Shown piece by piece: positions 8,204-16,991 of a stretch of 64,000 nt of DNA. The notes under the pieces were generated by a model. That model saw nothing but the letters and a program-made list of their open reading frames with translations. It did not search any database and was not told where the DNA came from. Position numbers and translations under genes: made by a program. Location of the stretch: the NCBI GenBank assembly GCA_902779085.1, contig CACYZY010000005.1:93728-157727 (forward strand). Reading direction: 5' to 3'. The stretch is from an uncultured Bacteroidales bacterium (lineage in GTDB: Bacteria; Bacteroidota; Bacteroidia; Bacteroidales; Bacteroidaceae). Position 1 is the first letter of the stretch, and each line of letters begins with the position of its first letter.

Positions 8204-9826
8204 ATGAAGAAGTTTTATGTTATATCATTGGTAATAGTAATGGCTTCTTGCAATACCTTCTTAAGCGAAGAGCCAAAAGACCAGCAAGTAGAAGAAATGG
8301 CGTTTAAGGATGCCGCATCACTCTACCTTAATACAGTAGCCACTCTTTACAACTATATTGGTGGCAATGAACAGAGTCAGGGTCTGCAAGGAACATATAG
8401 AGGGGTATATGACTTCAATACCTTCACTACTGACGAAGCTATCATTCCTACTCGTGGTGGCGATTGGTTTGATGGAGGTTTCTGGCAAGAGATATTTCTA
8501 CATGAATGGGATGCTGGCACTGGAGCTTTGAACGATACCTGGAAATACCTCTACAAGGTCATAGCCTTGTGCAACAGATCTATCGAGACATTGGATGCGA
8601 ACGCCTCACTGTTGTCAGATGAGCAACTGAAGGCATATAAGGCAGAAGTAAGAGCTTTGAGGGCCATGTATTACTACTATCTGATGGATATGTTTGCACG
8701 GGTGCCTTTGGTACTTTCATCCAGTACCCCCATGAGTCAGGTTAACCAGAGTTCTCGACCTGAAGTTTTCAAGTTTGTATTGTCGGAATTACAAGAAACC
8801 TTACCCTTCCTTCCATACGAAAGGAGTAATTACTTAGGCGATTACTATGGCCGTATGACCGAACCTGTCGTCATATTCCTATTGGCAAAGATTTGCCTTA
8901 ATGCAGAGGTTTTCTGCGATGAGAATTGGACTGATGGGGTACGTACTTCAGGCAAAGATATCTTCATTGACGTGGACGGCAAGAGACTAAACGCATGGGA
9001 AGCTTGCATTGCCTACTGCGACGAACTGTCTTATTTTGGCTATCAACTTGACAAAAACATGGAGGATTGTTTTAGTGTGCATAACGAGACTTCTATGGAG
9101 AATATCTTCACTATCCCGATGGATCCCAGTTTCTATACCAACCAAATGCAAAACCTGTTCCGCTCATATCACTACCGCCACGCAGGCATTTATGGTATGA
9201 GTGGGGAGAACGGAGCGAGCGCTACCAAAGAAGCTTTGGAAACATTCGGCTTCTTCAATGCTGACGAATGGGATATCCGCCTAGGCGCCACCTATTATTA
9301 TGGTACGGTGTATGACAATGATGGTAAGCCCGTCATTATGCAGAACGGTGAACCACTAACCTATCATCCTGAAGCTATTAAGTTAGATGTGACTGGTAAT
9401 AAATATGAAGCATTAGCTGGTGCTAGAATGAGGAAATATGCCGTGGACTACACTTCTTCCAAAGATGGGAAACTGATGCACAACGACATTGTTCTATTCC
9501 GATATGCTGACGTTCTATTGATGAAGTGCGAGGCAAAGGTGCGCAATGGACAGGATGGTGACACAGAACTGAATGCCGTACGAGTTCGTTCATACATGGG
9601 TTTCCGCAAAGCTACATTAGAGAATATTCTGGCAGAACGCCAGTTAGAACTAGCATGGGAAGGTTGGCGTCGTCAAGACCTCATTCGTTTCGGCAAGTTT
9701 ACTCGTCCCTACTCCTGTCGTCCACAAGTTCCCAATGAAGATAGCGGATTCACCACAGTCTTCCCCATTCCTGGTGATGTACTGACTTTGAATCCAAACA
9801 TCACCCAGAACTATGGATATAATTAA
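8204..9826 (+). CDS. SusD/RagB-family nutrient-binding lipoprotein
   Basis: A 540-residue surface lipoprotein that acts as the lid and substrate-binding partner of the SusC receptor just upstream. The frame extends to a TTG at 8192, but ATG at 8204 gives a clean lipoprotein signal (MKKFYVISLVIVMASC, lipobox cysteine C16) and was chosen. The sequence shows the usual SusD features: an N-terminal TPR-rich part with RALRAMYYYYLMDMFARVPL, and the C-terminal block ERQLELAWEGWRRQDLIRFGKF. The end TVFPIPGDVLTLNPNITQN is typical of the family. No glycoside hydrolase gene follows, so the ligand cannot be inferred. Confidence 0.95.
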   Translation: MKKFYVISLVIVMASCNTFLSEEPKDQQVEEMAFKDAASLYLNTVATLYNYIGGNEQSQGLQGTYRGVYDFNTFTTDEAIIPTRGGDWFDGGFWQEIFLHEWDAGTGALNDTWKYLYKVIALCNRSIETLDANASLLSDEQLKAYKAEVRALRAMYYYYLMDMFARVPLVLSSSTPMSQVNQSSRPEVFKFVLSELQETLPFLPYERSNYLGDYYGRMTEPVVIFLLAKICLNAEVFCDENWTDGVRTSGKDIFIDVDGKRLNAWEACIAYCDELSYFGYQLDKNMEDCFSVHNETSMENIFTIPMDPSFYTNQMQNLFRSYHYRHAGIYGMSGENGASATKEALETFGFFNADEWDIRLGATYYYGTVYDNDGKPVIMQNGEPLTYHPEAIKLDVTGNKYEALAGARMRKYAVDYTSSKDGKLMHNDIVLFRYADVLLMKCEAKVRNGQDGDTELNAVRVRSYMGFRKATLENILAERQLELAWEGWRRQDLIRFGKFTRPYSCRPQVPNEDSGFTTVFPIPGDVLTLNPNITQNYGYN

Positions 9827-9868
9827 CTGCTTTCAGAAGATCATAGCTGCAAATACGGTATATGTACC

Positions 9869-10117
9869 TTAGTGTAAAGCCTGATCAATGGCCTTTGCTA
9901 ACTGGTCAGCACAAGAGGTAGGTTTAGCGCCACAGGTATTGCCACGTAAGCGCTGAATAGTCCATTGTGCATCAGCACCTTCCAGTAGCTTAGAGATAGC
10001 TTTCAGATTGCCATTGCATCCTCCCTGGAAACAGATATTATGCAACTTGCCATCAACGATATCAAAGTCAATTAACTTAGAGCAAACGCCTTCTGGAGTA
10101 TATGTAAAATGTGCCAT
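9869..10117 (-). CDS. TSCPD domain-containing protein
   Basis: A small 82-residue protein matching the TSCPD family (TIGR03905 type), a domain also found at the C terminus of some B12-dependent ribonucleotide reductases. Conserved cysteines occur at VCSKL, ICFQGGCNGN and NTCGAKPTSCADQL, the last containing the name motif in the form TSCAD. Members are thought to bind a metal, but the free-standing protein has no assigned reaction. It is transcribed away from metA, with facing -7 boxes in the shared intergenic region. Function is unknown beyond the domain. Confidence 0.85.
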   Translation of the reverse strand: MAHFTYTPEGVCSKLIDFDIVDGKLHNICFQGGCNGNLKAISKLLEGADAQWTIQRLRGNTCGAKPTSCADQLAKAIDQALH

Positions 10118-10146
10118 ATATAAACAGTGTAATAATTATTTCGGTG

Positions 10147-10154
10147 TAAAGATA
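10147..10154 (-). promoter_or_regulatory. Candidate -7 box for the TSCPD gene
   Basis: On the minus strand this reads TATCTTTA, one base off the TAnnTTTG consensus, 29 bases before the start codon. Confidence 0.45.
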
Positions 10155-10175
10155 GAAAATAAAATCTAGATTAGC

Positions 10176-10183
10176 TATCTTTG
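10176..10183 (+). promoter_or_regulatory. -7 box for metA
   Basis: TATCTTTG, 23 bases before the metA start. The leader is too short to hold a SAM riboswitch. The -33 region is weak. Confidence 0.65.
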
Positions 10184-10206
10184 CAAACAAATAAAGCAAA
10201 TGAACC

Positions 10207-11124
10207 ATGCCTCTTAATATACCCAAAACTTTGCCAGCAGTAGATCTGCTGAAAAAAGAGAACATATTTGTGATGGACGACCTGAGGGCCGGTTCGCAGG
10301 ACATTCGTCCTTTGCGCATTGCTGTGTTAAACCTAATGCCCTTGAAAATCACTACGGAAACAGACCTGATTCGTCTGTTGTCGAACTCTCCTCTTCAGAT
10401 AGAGTTGTCGTTGATGAAGATCAAGAGCCACACCTCGAAGAATACGCCCATTGAGCACATGCGGGCATTCTATACTGACTTTGAGGAAATGCGCCACCAT
10501 AAGTATGATGGCATGATTATCACTGGGGCTCCTGTGGAGCAATTTGACTATGAAGATGTAACCTACTGGGATGAGATAACCGATATATTCGATTGGGCTC
10601 GTACACACGTCACCTCCACCCTTTACATTTGCTGGGCGGCGCAAGCAGGATTGTACCATTTCTATGGCATACCCAAATATCCGTTGGATAAGAAAATGTT
10701 TGGAGTGTTTGAGCATCATGCCCTTGACCCATTTTGTCCTATCTTCCGTGGGTTCGATGACAGGTTCTTTGTACCTCACAGCCGGCATACGGAGATACGC
10801 AAGGAAGACATCATTAAAGTGCCAGAACTGTCACTACTTTCAGAATCAGATATTTCAGGCGTACACATGGTGATGGCTCGTGAAGGCAGAGAGTTTTTCG
10901 TAACAGGTCATTCGGAATATTCACCCATGACTCTTGATACTGAGTATCGTCGTGATCTAGGCAAGGGCTTGCCTATAGAAAAACCATTGAACTATTACCA
11001 GAACGATGATCCTGAACAAGGGGTAATCGTACGCTGGCGTGCACACGCCAACTTGCTGTTCACCAACTGGCTGAACTATTACGTATATCAGGAAACTCCG
11101 TTCGATATTGAAACAATTCACTAA
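10207..11124 (+). CDS. metA: Homoserine O-acyltransferase (MetA family, predicted acetyltransferase)
   Basis: First committed enzyme of methionine synthesis, acylating homoserine in the cytosol. The 305-residue protein covers the whole family. The nucleophile is C142 in ICWAAQAG, with the His/Glu pair in the block TGHSEY. Residue 111 is glutamate (GAPVE); in characterised MetA enzymes Glu111 favours acetyl-CoA and Gly111 favours succinyl-CoA, so this one is predicted to make O-acetylhomoserine. No other methionine genes are adjacent. The leader is about 15 bases, so control by an RNA switch is unlikely. Confidence 0.95.
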   Translation: MPLNIPKTLPAVDLLKKENIFVMDDLRAGSQDIRPLRIAVLNLMPLKITTETDLIRLLSNSPLQIELSLMKIKSHTSKNTPIEHMRAFYTDFEEMRHHKYDGMIITGAPVEQFDYEDVTYWDEITDIFDWARTHVTSTLYICWAAQAGLYHFYGIPKYPLDKKMFGVFEHHALDPFCPIFRGFDDRFFVPHSRHTEIRKEDIIKVPELSLLSESDISGVHMVMAREGREFFVTGHSEYSPMTLDTEYRRDLGKGLPIEKPLNYYQNDDPEQGVIVRWRAHANLLFTNWLNYYVYQETPFDIETIH

Positions 11125-11230
11125 CAATTGACTTCGTTTTTTCGCAGTTCGGCCAAATCGATGCAAGCATCTTTTGGCACTTGTTGCTTCAAAAAGTGAC
11201 GGTTAATAATCATCAGACATCAGTGTCTTC

Positions 11231-13072
11231 ATGAAAAATGAGCATTTAATAGAACTTCTTTCGCCAGCAAAGAACCTGGAGTGCGGAATAGCGGCAATAG
11301 ACCACGGGGCAGATGCTGTATATATCGGCGCGCCGAAGTTTGGCGCAAGAGCATCGGCAGGCAATTCAATAGAAGACATTGCCAAGTTAGTTGACTATGC
11401 CCATTTATTCAATGCACACATCTATGTGACACTGAACACCATACTGACCGATAGTGAATTGGAGGAAACAGAGCAACTGATATGGGGACTATACCATATT
11501 CATGTGGATGCACTGATTGTGCAAGATATGGGTATCACGCGGCTGAACCTCCCTCCTATTCCTCTGCATGCCAGTACACAAATGGACAACCGCACACCAG
11601 AAAAGGTGCGTTTCCTGGCTGATGCAGGGTTCAAACAAGTGGTCTTGGCTCGCGAGCTATCATTAGAGGAAATTAATAATATACACGAAGCCTGTCCTGA
11701 TGTCCCCCTTGAGGTGTTTGTGCACGGAGCGCTGTGTGTGAGTTTTAGCGGACAATGCTATGCATCACAGGCTTGCTTTGGCCGTAGTGCCAATCGTGGA
11801 GAGTGCGCTCAATTCTGTAGGTTGCCTTTTAATCTGGTAGATGCTGACGGTAAAGAGATTATGCATGAGAAGCATTTGCTTTCATTGAAAGACATGAACC
11901 AAAGCGAGTTGCTGGAACAGTTGATGGATGCAGGAGCAAGATCATTTAAGATAGAAGGAAGACTGAAAGATGTAGATTACGTAAAGAACGTAACGGCTGC
12001 TTATCGACAGAAACTGGATGCTATCTTCCAACTCAGGAAAGAATACAGGAAGGCCTCATCTGGCACTTCTACCTATACTTTCAAACCTGACCTAAGCAAG
12101 AGTTTTAACCGAGGTTTCACCCATTATTTCTTGGAAGGCAGACAATCCGACATTGCCCAATTCAACACCCCAAAAGCAATGGGAGAAGAGATGGGACGAG
12201 TAAAGGAGGTTAGAGGAAATAGCATCACTGTAGCTGGCATTAAACCCTTTCACAATGGTGATGGGCTATGTTATATTGACACTGAAGGAAAGTTGCAGGG
12301 TTTCAGGGTGAACAAAGTGGAGCAAAACAAGCTTTTCTTGCTTTCAAAACAATGCATGCCCAAGCCAGGAACGATGTTGTTCAGAAACTTAGACGTTGAG
12401 TTTTCAGAAATGCTGTCCAGACGAAGTGCCGAACGGAAGTTAGCAATTACCTGGAAACTCGATGAAACGCCTGATGGCTTTGCTCTTTCTGCCATTGACG
12501 AGGATAAAAACAAGGCTACTCTTTCCTTCCCTTGCGAGAAGCAATTTGCCCAGAAACCTCAACAGGAGAACATTATCAAGCAACTCTCAAAGCTTGGCAA
12601 CACCCCATATACCATATCACAATTAGGTGTGGAACAAGATTCTATAATGGTCAATAATTACTTCATACCGTCATCACTATTGTCTGATTGGCGAAGGCAA
12701 GTAATTGATGAACTGACAATGGTGAGGCGAAAAAATTATCCTCAAGAAGTAGTTGAATGGAAACATACAAATCATCCCTATCCGCAGGATAGTCTTTCAT
12801 ATTTGGGTAATGTGATGAACCAACAAGCAAAAGCGTTTTACGCAGGTCACGGCGTTACTAAGATTGAGGATGCATTTGAGAAAAAAGCTATAGATGAAGC
12901 TGTTGTGATGTTCTGCAAGCATTGTCTGCGCTATAGTATGGGCTGGTGTCCCAACAAACAGCAAGGTAAATCTCCCTATCGCGAGCCATACAGTCTGCAA
13001 AGTTTGGACGGAAAAATGTTCAGGTTGGTATTTGACTGCAAGAAATGTGAGATGAAGGTTATTAAGATTTAG
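11231..13072 (+). CDS. U32 family protein, RlhA-like
   Basis: A 613-residue U32 family protein. Despite the peptidase name, several members (RlhA, TrhP) carry out prephenate-dependent hydroxylation of rRNA or tRNA bases. Conserved cysteines C169, C176, C182, C192 and C196 sit in the block from HGALCVSFSGQC to GECAQFC, and may bind an iron-sulfur cluster. The middle part, SFNRGFTHYFLEGR, and the length of about 600 residues point to the RlhA-type group with its extra C-terminal domain. A second cysteine set (MFCKHCLRYSMGWC) lies near the C terminus. The link to rRNA modification is inferred from family membership only. Confidence 0.85.
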   Translation: MKNEHLIELLSPAKNLECGIAAIDHGADAVYIGAPKFGARASAGNSIEDIAKLVDYAHLFNAHIYVTLNTILTDSELEETEQLIWGLYHIHVDALIVQDMGITRLNLPPIPLHASTQMDNRTPEKVRFLADAGFKQVVLARELSLEEINNIHEACPDVPLEVFVHGALCVSFSGQCYASQACFGRSANRGECAQFCRLPFNLVDADGKEIMHEKHLLSLKDMNQSELLEQLMDAGARSFKIEGRLKDVDYVKNVTAAYRQKLDAIFQLRKEYRKASSGTSTYTFKPDLSKSFNRGFTHYFLEGRQSDIAQFNTPKAMGEEMGRVKEVRGNSITVAGIKPFHNGDGLCYIDTEGKLQGFRVNKVEQNKLFLLSKQCMPKPGTMLFRNLDVEFSEMLSRRSAERKLAITWKLDETPDGFALSAIDEDKNKATLSFPCEKQFAQKPQQENIIKQLSKLGNTPYTISQLGVEQDSIMVNNYFIPSSLLSDWRRQVIDELTMVRRKNYPQEVVEWKHTNHPYPQDSLSYLGNVMNQQAKAFYAGHGVTKIEDAFEKKAIDEAVVMFCKHCLRYSMGWCPNKQQGKSPYREPYSLQSLDGKMFRLVFDCKKCEMKVIKI

Positions 13073-13081
13073 AATTGAAAA

Positions 13082-14044
13082 TTGAAACGGTTAGTATCCA
13101 TATTGATTGTATTGACGTTTCTAGCAGGTTGCCATTATCCCTATAGGGAAATGTTGAAAGACGACGAGCTTGACCAGCGTACTCGTGATTCATTGACCAT
13201 GCTCTTGGAACGTCACTATGCTCCAGGCGTGAATTTAGAGTTGCTGACAGACTCGCTGAATCTAGCTTGTCTGCCTTTGCAGAACTGTACCAATATGCTG
13301 TATAAGGGCGATCATGTGGTGATTGCAGAGATACTAAAAGATACTACTGAGGTGAACGACAGTATTTGGGTGAAACTAGCCCATTCTGATGGTGTGCAAG
13401 GATGGGTATTTGAGAGAGACTTGAAATTTCAGTTTGTGCCCACCGACAGCATTTCGCAGGCTATTCACGCATTTAGTGGCGCCAACAAAGCCGTGCTAGC
13501 TTTTATGATGGCTATTTTCCTTGCTTTCTTCTTAGTAAGGGACTATCAAAAAGAGCCTTTCAAGTTGGTGTGGTTTAACGACATAGACAGTCTGTACCCC
13601 CTATTCCTTTGCCTGGTGGTGGCTTTCAGTTCCACTCTCTATGAAAGCATGCAGATTTTTGCCCCAGACACGTGGGAAACATTTTACTACAATCCTACAT
13701 TCTCACCTATAAAATTACCTTGGATACTTACCTTATTCATTGGCAGTCTATGGTTCATCATCATAGCCGCAATAGCTGCAGTAAGTGAAGTGTTTCGTCA
13801 TTTGTCAGGATGGAGCGTGCTCTACTACTTAGTAGGCCTGATGGCTGCATGTATATTCTGCTACCTGTTCTTCATGCTTACTACCCACCTTTATGTGGGC
13901 TATTTCTTTATACTGCTGCTCTCAGCTATGTTCCTTCGCCGCCTGTGGTTACGTACGTTGCGCTACCCATATAGATGTGGGCAATGCGGACAAAAGCTTC
14001 GTCAGAAAGGCATTTGCCCACACTGCAGGACATTGAATCAATAA
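13082..14044 (+). CDS. Membrane lipoprotein with SH3-like segment and C-terminal zinc ribbon, function unknown
   Basis: A 320-residue protein whose best start is TTG at 13082, nine bases after the U32 gene, so the two are probably co-transcribed. The N terminus is a lipoprotein-type signal (LAGC, cysteine C17). Residues 60-125 look like a small SH3-type domain (LYKGDHVVIAEIL to GVQGWVFERDL). Five hydrophobic segments follow, at about 136-152, 165-185, 210-235, 243-268 and 270-292. The C terminus carries a zinc ribbon with CGQCGQK and CPHC. The combination suggests an envelope stress or sensing role, but I do not recognise a named family. Confidence 0.75.
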   Translation: MKRLVSILIVLTFLAGCHYPYREMLKDDELDQRTRDSLTMLLERHYAPGVNLELLTDSLNLACLPLQNCTNMLYKGDHVVIAEILKDTTEVNDSIWVKLAHSDGVQGWVFERDLKFQFVPTDSISQAIHAFSGANKAVLAFMMAIFLAFFLVRDYQKEPFKLVWFNDIDSLYPLFLCLVVAFSSTLYESMQIFAPDTWETFYYNPTFSPIKLPWILTLFIGSLWFIIIAAIAAVSEVFRHLSGWSVLYYLVGLMAACIFCYLFFMLTTHLYVGYFFILLLSAMFLRRLWLRTLRYPYRCGQCGQKLRQKGICPHCRTLNQ

Positions 14045-14401
14045 AAAATACCCGATTGACCAAGGCTTGTCTTTTGAAAAGGCAATTATATTGCCTAACT
14101 AAAACCAGTCTGAATGACACTTGAAGTATCCCATTGTATTCTGTCTTTACCAATATGCAGCAATGTATTTTATCTATAGGGAAGCCCCCTCAGGTAAGGA
14201 ATTTCGTTAGTCCCGCTAAACGGGCGGCTTAGTTCCGCTAAACCCGCCTTTTACTTCTTCTAACACTGACGAGGGGGAGAAAAAGCTCCTTTCCCATAGA
14301 TACTTTATTATAATATTTTGCAAAATATATATATATTTCATAACTTTACAAAGCAATTATTGCCCAAAATAAGTATCTTTGCAACTAAAAAACTTGAATC
14401 T
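14045..14401 (+). other. 357-base intergenic region with nested stems
   Basis: No gene is seen. Bases 14174-14299 form nested pairing: CTATaGGGA (14174-14182) with TCCCATAG (14292-14299), and a perfect seven-base stem CCCCCTC (14185-14191) with GAGGGGG (14271-14277). Inside is a near-direct repeat TAGTcCCGCTAAAC / TAGTtCCGCTAAAC (14208-14221 and 14230-14243). The element lies upstream of the -7 box of the next gene, so it is not part of that gene's leader; it may belong to the 3' end of the preceding transcript, be a separate RNA, or be a dispersed repeat. Confidence 0.5.
14374..14381 (+). promoter_or_regulatory. -7 box for the GH78 gene
   Basis: TATCTTTG, 21 bases before the chosen ATG at 14402, supporting that start over upstream in-frame starts. 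The -33 region is weak. Confidence 0.65.
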
Positions 14402-16945
14402 ATGCGTGGAAATATATTGCTTTTGATAGCGATGCTCTTGATGAGTTTGACAGTAAGGGCTCAGGAGGTAGTTGACCTGAGAACTGAGGGCATGAGGGAA
14501 CCTTTGGGCATTGACAACACCCAGCCACACTTCAGTTGGATCATATCTTCTGAGAATCCGTTCTTGCAGACGGCTTATGAACTGGAGGTGGCTTCTTCCC
14601 CTTCACTACTGAAGGAGGGAAAGGCGGATATGTGGAAGTCGGGCGAGGTACTGACTGACGAGACGGTGATGGTTACTTACAAAGGTTATCAGCTGCGACC
14701 CAGGCAAGTGTATTACTGGCGTATACGTAGCCGCAGCCAAGAGAAATGGACTCCCTGGAGCAATGTACAGCGATTCGGCATCGGCATCATCAAACCTGAC
14801 GGGATGAGAGGAGGATATATTGGCATGGGATTGAGACAGGCACAGAGTATCTTGCTCAGGAAATCGTTCCAGGTGAAGCAGAAGAAAGGAACCGCCTTAC
14901 TGCACGTGAATTCATTGGGTTATCATGAAGCTTACCTGAACGGAAAGCCTGTGAGCAAGGCAGTGCTCACTCCAGCTGTGTCGCAGTTGGACCATCGTTC
15001 ACAGATTGTTACCTACGATGTCACTCCATTGCTTCGCAAGGGAAAGAACACCTTAATAATTTGGGCTGGATCTGGATGGTACAAGAAAGAAACGTTCAAG
15101 GCTTCGTTTGAAGGGCCATTGGTACGTGCCGACCTAGATTTATTGACTGACAAGGACTTGATGGCTCTGGAGCAGACAGACACGACCTGGCAAGGTCGTG
15201 CAGGAGGATATGAGGACACAGGCACTTGGGAACCAGGGCAGTTCGGTGGCGAACGGATAGAAGCCAGCCAAGTGCCTTATCAGATGGCAGGTTTGGAGAA
15301 GGAGCCAGGATGGCAATCAGTCAAGACCGCTGACATCAAGGATATTGAGGCTACGCCACAGATGTGCGAACTGAATGAGATCAAGGAAACGCTCAGTCCG
15401 GTAAGCATCGAGGACAAAGGCAACGGGCGTTGGCTAGTGGATATGGGGCGAGTAATAAACGGCCAATTTGAGATGAAACTCCGAAACCTGCAACCGGGGC
15501 ATGAGGTGAAGGCATCCTACTGCGATCACCTGCAGGAACTGGATAAGTTTGAGGGTTCTTACTGGGGCGATGATATCTTCATCTCATCGGACAAAAAAGA
15601 GGGAGACACGTTCCGCAACCGCTTCAACCATCATGTGTTCCGCTATGTGCTGCTGAGTGGACTACCTTATCAGCCCAAAGCCGAGGATATACGGGTTCAT
15701 CGCATCGGAATGGAGATAGAGACCACAGGCACGTTCGAGAGTTCTGACGAGGATATGAACCATATTTACCAACTGATTACCAAAACGATGGATGGTCTGA
15801 TGTGGGGCGGATACATGGTGGATTGCGCCAGCATTGAAAGACTGGGCTACGGAGGAGATGGCAACGCTTCTACCCTATCGCTACAAAACACCTTCGATGT
15901 GGCTCCGCTATACATGAACTGGCTCCAGGCATGGCGAGACGCCACACGTCCTGACGGGAGTGTGCCATACACAGCACCTAATCCATACAAGGCAGGAGGT
16001 GGTCCTTACTGGTGCTCTTTCATCGTGCAGGCTCCGTGGAGAACCTGGTGGAGTTATGGCGATGAGCGTCCGATGAAGCTCACCTACGATTCAATGAAGC
16101 TCTGGCTACAATATGTTGACAAGCATAGCCGTGACGGTCTGCTTCACCGCTGGCCTGACGAGGAGTATCGCAACTGGTACTTAGGCGATTGGTTAGCACC
16201 GAAGGGCATCAATGTGCAGGAGGAAGAGAGCATCAATCTGGTGAACAACTGTGTGCTCTCACAATGCTATTCGGAGCTGATCCAGATGGCTGAGCACTTG
16301 GGACAACAGGCTGACAAAGAGGAATTCATCAGACGACGTGAAGCATTAAACCGCCTCATTCACGAGGCGTTTTATCATCCTCAATCGGAGACCTATGGCA
16401 CAGGAAGTCAGTTAGATATGGTCTATCCGTTGCTGGTAGGAGCCGTACCTCAGAACTTACAGGCTAAGGTGCATCAGAAGCTTGTTGAGGGATGGGACCA
16501 TTTGGGTGTAGGACTGGTAGGTGTTCCAGTACTGACCGAGTGGGCCACGCTGAACCACGAAGCTGATTATATGTTCCGCATGCTGAAGCAACCAGACTAC
16601 CCCGGATATCTCTTTATGATAAACCAGGGAGCGTCTGGCACCTGGGAAGACTGGCAAGATCCCCGCAGCTATTTCCACAACTGCTACAACGGCATAGGCA
16701 GCTGGTTCTACCAGGCTTTAGGAGGCATCATCCCCACACAACCAGGCTATAAGACAGTGCGCATTGATCCTCAGCATCCACAAGGTCTGCAATGGGTACG
16801 CGTTACCCGACGCACTCCCTACGGAACCATCGTGGTCAGTTGGGAACAAGAGAATGGCATCTACAAGCTGCATCTGGAAATCCCCAACGGGATAACGGCT
16901 ACGATAGGACATAGGGTATTGGGAGCAGGCAAATATGACCTATAA
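14402..16945 (+). CDS. GH78 family alpha-L-rhamnosidase, secreted
   Basis: An 847-residue rhamnosidase removing alpha-L-rhamnose from glycans or plant glycosides. The frame is open upstream to 14318, but ATG at 14402 gives a signal peptide (MRGNILLLIAMLLMSLTVRAQ) and matches the promoter. The N-terminal part has the family's fibronectin-like and accessory beta domains (RTEGMREPLGIDNTQPHFSW). The (alpha/alpha)6 catalytic domain carries the block DCASIERLGYGGDGNAS from D474, with E479 in the position of the conserved acid, followed by the C-terminal beta domain. This motif differs from the common DCPQRDERLGW form seen in the window's other GH78, so specificity may differ. Confidence 0.92.
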   Translation: MRGNILLLIAMLLMSLTVRAQEVVDLRTEGMREPLGIDNTQPHFSWIISSENPFLQTAYELEVASSPSLLKEGKADMWKSGEVLTDETVMVTYKGYQLRPRQVYYWRIRSRSQEKWTPWSNVQRFGIGIIKPDGMRGGYIGMGLRQAQSILLRKSFQVKQKKGTALLHVNSLGYHEAYLNGKPVSKAVLTPAVSQLDHRSQIVTYDVTPLLRKGKNTLIIWAGSGWYKKETFKASFEGPLVRADLDLLTDKDLMALEQTDTTWQGRAGGYEDTGTWEPGQFGGERIEASQVPYQMAGLEKEPGWQSVKTADIKDIEATPQMCELNEIKETLSPVSIEDKGNGRWLVDMGRVINGQFEMKLRNLQPGHEVKASYCDHLQELDKFEGSYWGDDIFISSDKKEGDTFRNRFNHHVFRYVLLSGLPYQPKAEDIRVHRIGMEIETTGTFESSDEDMNHIYQLITKTMDGLMWGGYMVDCASIERLGYGGDGNASTLSLQNTFDVAPLYMNWLQAWRDATRPDGSVPYTAPNPYKAGGGPYWCSFIVQAPWRTWWSYGDERPMKLTYDSMKLWLQYVDKHSRDGLLHRWPDEEYRNWYLGDWLAPKGINVQEEESINLVNNCVLSQCYSELIQMAEHLGQQADKEEFIRRREALNRLIHEAFYHPQSETYGTGSQLDMVYPLLVGAVPQNLQAKVHQKLVEGWDHLGVGLVGVPVLTEWATLNHEADYMFRMLKQPDYPGYLFMINQGASGTWEDWQDPRSYFHNCYNGIGSWFYQALGGIIPTQPGYKTVRIDPQHPQGLQWVRVTRRTPYGTIVVSWEQENGIYKLHLEIPNGITATIGHRVLGAGKYDL

Positions 16946-16991
16946 GTCAGCCCCACGAGCAACGGACTACACTACACCCTACTCCCAATAT

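Noticed and set aside
10120-10206. SAM riboswitch upstream of metA.
   Set aside because: The -7 box is only 23 bases before the start codon, leaving no room for the structure.
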